Of a stretch of DNA of 9,500 nt, positions 5,854 through 9,500 are shown piece after piece. Where the stretch lies: contig JAEEQO010000111.1 in assembly GCA_016285335.1 (NCBI GenBank), forward strand, positions 1 through 9,500, read 5' to 3'. The DNA comes from Victivallales bacterium. GTDB taxonomy: Bacteria; Verrucomicrobiota; Lentisphaeria; Victivallales; UBA1829. The notes under the pieces were generated by a model. That model had not been told where the DNA came from. It worked only from the letters and a program-made list of their open reading frames with translations, and did no database searches. Both the position numbers and the translations under genes were made by a program. How positions within the stretch are numbered: the stretch's first letter is position 1; each line of letters begins with the position of its first letter.

Positions 5854-7008
5854 TCAAGGCAGGACGAGCTTGCGGGCGTAGTCGCGAGCCCGGGCGTCCG
5901 CCTCCAGGACCGCGTCGAGCGTTTCGTCGCCGCACCGTCCCAGCGCGTTCATCGTCCGCTCCACGATCCTCCAGATGTCGGTAAAACGTATGGTCCCTGC
6001 GCGGAACCGTTCAAAAGCGATCTCGTTGGCCGCGTTCAGAATCGCCGGCATGGCTCCGCCTGCGTCGAGAGCGACGCGTGCGAATCCGAGCGACGGAAAC
6101 CGCAGCTCGTCGGGGCGCTCGAACGAGAGGTCCGGCGAAGCTGCAAGGTCGAGCGGGGGCAGGTTCGAAGCGGTGTGTTCCGGCCAGGTCAGCGCGTACT
6201 GGATGGGGAACCGCATGTCCGGCACGCTCATCTGCGCCATCAATGCACCGTCGCGGAACCGCACGAGCGAATGCACGATGCTCTGCGGATGGATCAGCAC
6301 CTCAATGCGCGGCCCCTCCACGTCGAAGAGCCAGCGCGCCTCAATCATCTCCAGCGCCTTGTTCATCAGCGATGCGGAATCGACGGTCACTTTCGGGCCC
6401 ATCGACCACGTCGGATGCGCCAGCGCCTGTTCCCAGGTCATCTTCTCCATTTCGGCGACGGACGTCTTGCGGAACGGCCCGCCGCTCGCGGTCAAAATGA
6501 GCTGCGCCACCTCGGACGGGCGGCGTCCCTCCAGGCACTGGAAGAGCGCGCTGTGTTCGCTGTCGACGGGCAGGATGCGGGCGTTGCATCGTTTCGCCTC
6601 GTCCGTGACCAGACGCCCCGCCATGACCATGACTTCCTTGCTTGCCAGCGCGATCGTCTTGTGTGCGCGGATGGCGGACAGCGTCGGGAATAGTCCGCCC
6701 GTGCCCACGATGGCGCACAGCACGGTCGTGATCTCAGGCGCGGCGACGGCTTCGCAGAGCGCTTCGCGGCCGCAGATTACCTTGCATCCGGAGGGAACGG
6801 CGGCGCGGAGGTCGTCCAGATGGGCGGCATCCTCCAGGCACACGCAGGCCGGACGGAACTCGCGGGCCTGTTCCGCCAGAAGCTCCCAGTTCTTCCCTGC
6901 GGCAAGCAGGGAAACGCGGATGCGGTCCGGCAGGGCGCGGGCGACCGCGAGGGCGCTTTTGCCGATGGACCCGGTGGACCCGAGAAGCGCGAGGGAACAG
7001 ACGTTCAT
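5854..7008 (-). CDS. dxr: 1-deoxy-D-xylulose 5-phosphate reductoisomerase Dxr (IspC)
   Basis: Dxr converts DXP to MEP with NADPH and a divalent metal, the first committed step of the MEP pathway. The start at 7008 gives 384 residues. It overlaps the dtd stop as ATGA and has GGAGG 7 nt upstream, so a longer frame to 7047 is rejected. The NADPH loop GSTGSIG is at 10-16. Metal and substrate residues are in place: D149 and E151 in PVDSEHSA, S175 in TASGGPF, H198 in AHPTWSMG, and N216, K217 and E220 in [25 protein letters not shown] follows at 239-247, and the C-terminal helical domain is complete. Relative to E. coli the loop between E151 and S175 is about ten residues shorter. The usual ANKE motif reads ASKE (122-125), keeping the lysine. 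It is third of the five-gene run, directly before rseP. Confidence 0.97.
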   Translation of the reverse strand: MNVCSLALLGSTGSIGKSALAVARALPDRIRVSLLAAGKNWELLAEQAREFRPACVCLEDAAHLDDLRAAVPSGCKVICGREALCEAVAAPEITTVLCAIVGTGGLFPTLSAIRAHKTIALASKEVMVMAGRLVTDEAKRCNARILPVDSEHSALFQCLEGRRPSEVAQLILTASGGPFRKTSVAEMEKMTWEQALAHPTWSMGPKVTVDSASLMNKALEMIEARWLFDVEGPRIEVLIHPQSIVHSLVRFRDGALMAQMSVPDMRFPIQYALTWPEHTASNLPPLDLAASPDLSFERPDELRFPSLGFARVALDAGGAMPAILNAANEIAFERFRAGTIRFTDIWRIVERTMNALGRCGDETLDAVLEADARARDYARKLVLP

Positions 7009-7487
7009 TCTTCCGCCTCCGGGTTCGTGGTCGTAGAGAATTCCCACGGATGGGACAGCAGGAACGTCGCGGGACCATCGTTTTCGAGCGAAACGAGCAT
7101 GTCCGCGCCGAAGCTTCCGGTCTCGACGCGTCCGACGCCCTCGGCCTTCAGCTGCGCCGCGAAATATTCGTAAAGTTCATTGGCAACGGACGGATCGCCC
7201 GCGGCGTCGAATCCGGGGCGGCGTCCCTTGCGGCAGTCGGCATAGAGCGTGAACTGCGAGACGACGAGCGCGTCCCCGCCGATGTCAAGCAGGGACTTGT
7301 TCATCTTGCCCTCGTCGTCCTCGAAGATGCGGAGTCCGGCGGCCTTTTTCGCGAGCCAGTCGGCATCGGCGCGCGTGTCGCCGTGCGTGACGCCGAGGAA
7401 GATCAGGATGCCGCGCCCGGCCGCGCCGACGGTTTCGCCGGAGACGGCCACGGACGCTTTGCGGATCCGCTGGATCAACACTCTCAT
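7005..7487 (-). CDS. dtd: D-aminoacyl-tRNA deacylase Dtd
   Basis: Dtd removes D-amino acids, and glycine, wrongly attached to tRNA. It acts as a cytoplasmic homodimer at the subunit interface. At 160 residues it matches the family length (about 145-150) plus a short extra C-terminus after HPWEF. The two signature motifs are present: SQFTLYAD at 77-84, and NDGPATF at 136-142 with the Gly-Pro pair that gives D-chirality selection (G138-P139). The residue after the Pro is Ala rather than the common Val. The N-terminus [15 protein letters not shown] is typical. The ATG lies 13 nt after the metY stop with only a weak AGGGA upstream, so translation may depend on metY. The stop overlaps the dxr ATG by 4 bp. 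The frame is intact and the assignment leaves little doubt. Confidence 0.97.
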   Translation of the reverse strand: MRVLIQRIRKASVAVSGETVGAAGRGILIFLGVTHGDTRADADWLAKKAAGLRIFEDDEGKMNKSLLDIGGDALVVSQFTLYADCRKGRRPGFDAAGDPSVANELYEYFAAQLKAEGVGRVETGSFGADMLVSLENDGPATFLLSHPWEFSTTTNPEAEE

Positions 7488-7500
7488 GCCGGTTCCCTGT

Positions 7501-8778
7501 TCAGATCTTCGCCAGTGCCTGTTCGAAATCGGCCTTGATGTCGTCGATGTTCTCGATGCCGACCGACAGGCGGATGAGGTCCGGAGGCACGCCCGCGGCC
7601 GCGAGCTGTTCGTCGGAGAGCTGGCGGTGGGTCATGCTGGCGGGATGCAGCACCATGGTGCGGACGTCCGCCACGTGGACCACGATGGACGCGAGTTTGA
7701 GCGAGTCGATGGCGCGCACGCTGGCCTCCTTGCCGCCGACCGCGCCGAAGCAGAGCACGCCGCTGGCGGCGCGCAGATACTTCTTGCAGCGTTCGTGTTC
7801 GGGGCTGTCTTCGAGGCCGGGGTAGTTGACCCACGCGACCTTCGGATGCGCCTTCAGGAACTTCGCCATTTCGAGCGCGTTCTCGCTGTGGCGGTCCATG
7901 CGGAGGTGGAGCGTCTGCATGCCGAGATTGATGAGGAAGGCGTTCATGGGCGGCAGGATGGCGCCGCTGTCGCGGACCCACTGCACGCGGAGCTTGGTGG
8001 AGAACGGTGCGGCGGGGAAGTCCTTCGTGTAAACGAGGCCGTGATAGCTCACGTCCGGCTCGGTGAATTCGGGGAAATTGCCGTTCGACCAGTTGAAGTC
8101 GCCCTTCTCGACGATCACTCCGCCGATGGAGGTCTGATGACCGTCGAGGTATTTCGTGGCGGAGTGCGTCACGATGTCCGCGCCGTAGTCGAACGGGCGG
8201 CACAGGTAGGGCGTGGCGAACGTGTTGTCGACGATCAGCGGCACGCCGAGGCGTTTCGCCGCTTCGGAGTACGCTTCGAAATTCAGCACGCACACGCTCG
8301 GGTTCGTCAGCGTCTCGGCGAAGAGCGCGCGGGTGTTCGGACGCGCCGCCGCCACGATCTCGTCCGCGGTGGCGTCGTGCGGGACCATGGTCACGTCCAC
8401 GCCCATGCGCTTCAGCGTCATGGTGAAGAGCGTCACGGTACCGCCGTAGAGCGCCGCGCTGGCGAGCACGTGTCCGCCGCAGGGGCAGACGTTCATGATC
8501 GCGAACATATTCGCGGTCTGGCCGGAGGTCACGCCCACGGCCGCCACGCCGCCTTCCATTTCGGCGATCTTGGTCTCGAACGCCGCGACGGTCGGGTTGG
8601 CAAGGCGGGAATAGAAGAATCCGTCTGCTTTGAGGTCGAAGAGGTCCGCCACGCTCTGGGCGTCGCTGTATTTATATGCCGTGCTCTGGAAGATCGGAAG
8701 CTGGCAGGGTTCGCCGTTCTTCGGGGTCCAGCCGCAATGGATCGCCTGGGTTTCGGGTTTCCAGTTCTTGGAATTCAT
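7501..8778 (-). CDS. metY: O-acetylhomoserine sulfhydrylase (O-acetylhomoserine aminocarboxypropyltransferase), PLP-dependent
   Basis: MetY makes homocysteine from O-acetylhomoserine and sulfide in direct-sulfhydrylation methionine synthesis. It is a fold-type I PLP enzyme of the cytoplasm. The start at 8778 gives 425 residues and has AAGGAG 5 nt upstream. A frame reaching 8844 would cross the promoter and is rejected. Key residues are visible: Y56 and R58 in YSRLANPT (cofactor phosphate from the partner subunit), Y111 in YGGT (ring stacking), D184 in [12 protein letters not shown] lysine K209 in SATKYLDGH, and R403 in RLSVGIE (carboxylate). [18 protein letters not shown] at 234-251 is typical of O-acetylhomoserine sulfhydrylases and argues against cystathionine gamma-synthase or methionine gamma-lyase, which are shorter here. 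Substrate preference is still inferred. It is the first gene of the run leading to ispG. Confidence 0.92.
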   Translation of the reverse strand: MNSKNWKPETQAIHCGWTPKNGEPCQLPIFQSTAYKYSDAQSVADLFDLKADGFFYSRLANPTVAAFETKIAEMEGGVAAVGVTSGQTANMFAIMNVCPCGGHVLASAALYGGTVTLFTMTLKRMGVDVTMVPHDATADEIVAAARPNTRALFAETLTNPSVCVLNFEAYSEAAKRLGVPLIVDNTFATPYLCRPFDYGADIVTHSATKYLDGHQTSIGGVIVEKGDFNWSNGNFPEFTEPDVSYHGLVYTKDFPAAPFSTKLRVQWVRDSGAILPPMNAFLINLGMQTLHLRMDRHSENALEMAKFLKAHPKVAWVNYPGLEDSPEHERCKKYLRAASGVLCFGAVGGKEASVRAIDSLKLASIVVHVADVRTMVLHPASMTHRQLSDEQLAAAGVPPDLIRLSVGIENIDDIKADFEQALAKI

Positions 8779-8805
8779 GTTCGCTCCTTGTTTCTTTTGA
8801 GGATA

Positions 8806-8820
8806 TAACGTTAATATTAA
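8806..8820. promoter_or_regulatory. Overlapping AT-rich palindromes in the metY leader
   Basis: TAACGTTA (8806-8813) and TTAATATTAA (8811-8820) are each perfect palindromes and overlap by three bases. They lie between the predicted start (near 8828) and the metY ribosome binding site. The position would suit an operator, but short AT palindromes are common in AT-rich leaders. No regulator is implied by the sequence, and the leader (about 50 nt) is too short for a SAM riboswitch. Confidence 0.25.
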
Positions 8821-8834
8821 AAACAATATCCCAT

Positions 8835-8863
8835 ACAATACCATGCTTTCAGGCGTTTTTCAA
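8835..8863 (-). promoter_or_regulatory. Sigma70-type promoter for the metY-dtd-dxr-rseP-ispG run
   Basis: On the minus strand, -35 TTGAAA (8863-8858, 5 of 6) and -10 TATTGT (8840-8835, 4 of 6) are separated by 17 nt. A second TATTGT lies at 8828-8823. The predicted start near 8828 leaves a leader of about 50 nt before the metY ATG. Short A-runs centred near 8848, 8858, 8878 and 8889 are spaced about 10, 19.5 and 11.5 bp, similar to the hisF promoter. It follows the gcvPB terminator directly, which supports independent expression. Confidence 0.6.
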
Positions 8864-8895
8864 CTCAAATCCGCCTTTTCAGCCCGTTTTTCTCC

Positions 8896-8934
8896 AAAAA
8901 ATTCCCCCGCCGCCCGGAATAAGGACGGCGAGGG
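8896..8934 (-). terminator. Rho-independent terminator after gcvPB
   Basis: On the transcribed strand CCCTCGCCGTCC (8934-8923) pairs along its whole length with GGGCGGCGGGGG (8915-8904). The stem is 12 bp with two G-U pairs and a 7-nt loop, and is followed by AA and six T (8901-8896). It lies about 65 nt beyond the gcvPB stop and just upstream of the metY promoter. Confidence 0.92.
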
Positions 8935-8956
8935 AGAGAATATGTCCGACGAGCTG

Positions 8957-8996
8957 CCGGAGTTCAAACGGGCTGAACCCGGCACTGCTGCAGTGC
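8957..8996 (-). other. Two adjacent hairpins in the gcvPB 3' untranslated region
   Basis: Just after the gcvPB stop, the transcribed strand contains GCACTGC and GCAGTGC arms (8996-8982, one-base separation, so a stem of about 6 bp with a 3-nt loop). Next comes CCGGGTTCA (8982-8974) pairing with TGAAC-T-CCGG (8966-8957), a 9-bp stem with one bulged base and a 7-nt loop. Neither has a T-run, so they are not terminators by themselves. They may stabilise the 3' end; function is unknown. Confidence 0.5.
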
Positions 8997-8999
8997 AGA

Positions 9000-9500
9000 C
9001 TATGCCTGCCCGGTGTATTTCAGGTCGGGCTTGCGGGCCGCGAGCGTTTCGTCGAGGCGGCGCACCGGGGTGGTGACGGGCGCGGCATGCAGGGATTCCG
9101 GGTCGCTTTCGGCGGCGCGGGCGATGTCCTTCATCGCCTCGATGAATTCGTCGAGCATTTCCTTGGACTCGGTCTCGGTCGGCTCGATCATGATCGCCTC
9201 TGGAACGATGAGCGGGAAGTAGATCGTGGGCGGATGGAATCCGCGGTCGATCAGGCCCTTCGCGATGTCGAGCGTGTGGACGCCGTTCGCGTCGAGCTGG
9301 CGTTTGCCGGAGAGCACGCACTCGTGCATGCAGGGGCGCTTGTACTTGCGGTCGTAATACGCGTCCAGCTGCGACGCCACGTAGTTCGCGTTCAGCACGG
9401 CGTTCTCGCTGACGCGCTTGAGCCCTTCGCGGCCGAGCGTGAGTAGGTAGGCGTAGGCGCGCAGGATGACGCCGAAATTGCCGTAGAACGGCGCGATGTA
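9000..9500 (-). CDS. gcvPB: Glycine decarboxylase (P-protein) subunit 2, C-terminal 166 residues (runs off right edge)
   Basis: The glycine cleavage P-protein decarboxylates glycine using PLP and passes the aminomethyl group to the lipoyl arm of GcvH. In many bacteria it is split into GcvPA and GcvPB. The visible part starts [20 protein letters not shown] and continues with [57 protein letters not shown] and TTPVRRLDE. All are hallmark C-terminal GcvPB sequences, and the end matches the split subunit rather than a full-length P-protein. The PLP lysine lies in the part outside the window. The frame is open to the edge and ends in TAG at 9002-9000. A strong terminator follows after about 65 nt, so gcvPB is probably the last gene of a glycine cleavage operon to the right. 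The upstream genes are not visible. Confidence 0.96.
   Translation of the reverse strand, partial: YIAPFYGNFGVILRAYAYLLTLGREGLKRVSENAVLNANYVASQLDAYYDRKYKRPCMHECVLSGKRQLDANGVHTLDIAKGLIDRGFHPPTIYFPLIVPEAIMIEPTETESKEMLDEFIEAMKDIARAAESDPESLHAAPVTTPVRRLDETLAARKPDLKYTGQA

Noticed and set aside
4186..6693. An 835-codon open frame on the plus strand, antisense to rseP and dxr
   Set aside because: It is a mirror of two certain genes in GC-rich DNA. Its translation is His/Asp/Arg-rich with no domain, and it crosses the boundary between two genes with intact family motifs. Antisense frames of this kind arise from codon bias.
7009..7047. A dxr start 13 codons upstream of 7008
   Set aside because: The extension overlaps dtd and precedes the conserved N-terminal strand. 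The ATG at 7008 has GGAGG at 7 nt and the ATGA overlap typical of coupled genes.
7249..8808. A 519-codon plus-strand frame opposite dtd and metY
   Set aside because: It is the antisense of two intact enzymes with all catalytic residues. Composition and lack of motifs mark it as a shadow.
8779..8895. A riboswitch (SAM or similar) ahead of metY
   Set aside because: The predicted leader is only about 50 nt and AT-rich, with no multi-stem architecture. The strong hairpins upstream belong to the gcvPB 3' end.

Overview
The window reads as ordinary chromosome from a GC-rich bacterium. All ten supported genes lie on the minus strand and are tightly packed, so transcription runs from right to left. 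The organism is most likely in the Lentisphaerota (Victivallis-like) or a nearby part of the PVC superphylum. The main clue is a pair of pseudopilins whose N-termini read K/R-R/P-F-T-L-[IV]-E-L-L with no glycine before the phenylalanine. The taxonomic call is an inference of moderate strength. No mobile element, CRISPR array, tRNA or rRNA was seen, and no stretch longer than 300 bases lacks a gene.

Layout in transcription order, from the right edge. (1) 9500-9000: the C-terminal third of gcvPB (glycine decarboxylase subunit 2), followed by two small hairpins and a strong intrinsic terminator. (2) A sigma70-like promoter at 8835-8863 opens a five-gene run, metY - dtd - dxr - rseP - ispG (8778-2943). 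Its junctions are 13 nt, a 4-bp overlap, 33 nt and a 20-bp overlap. It joins O-acetylhomoserine sulfhydrylase and D-aminoacyl-tRNA deacylase to two enzymes of the MEP isoprenoid pathway (steps 2 and 6), with the site-2 protease RseP between those two. (3) A second promoter at 2865-2893 drives two GspG-like pseudopilins, with ricT (PSP1 domain) downstream beyond a hairpin. (4) After ricT there is a strong terminator, a run of helically phased A-tracts and the best promoter in the window. That promoter drives hisF, which runs off the left edge.

The dxr-rseP-ispG core is a familiar arrangement (Clostridia also have it) and probably co-expresses isoprenoid precursor synthesis with envelope proteolysis. 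I see no strong candidate for an undescribed system. The points worth a second look are regulatory and architectural: an RseP with three PDZ-like modules and a charged tail, a long Q/N/P/G/R repeat tail on RicT, two terminators sharing an 18-nt split core, and phased A-tracts with a near-palindrome at the hisF promoter.
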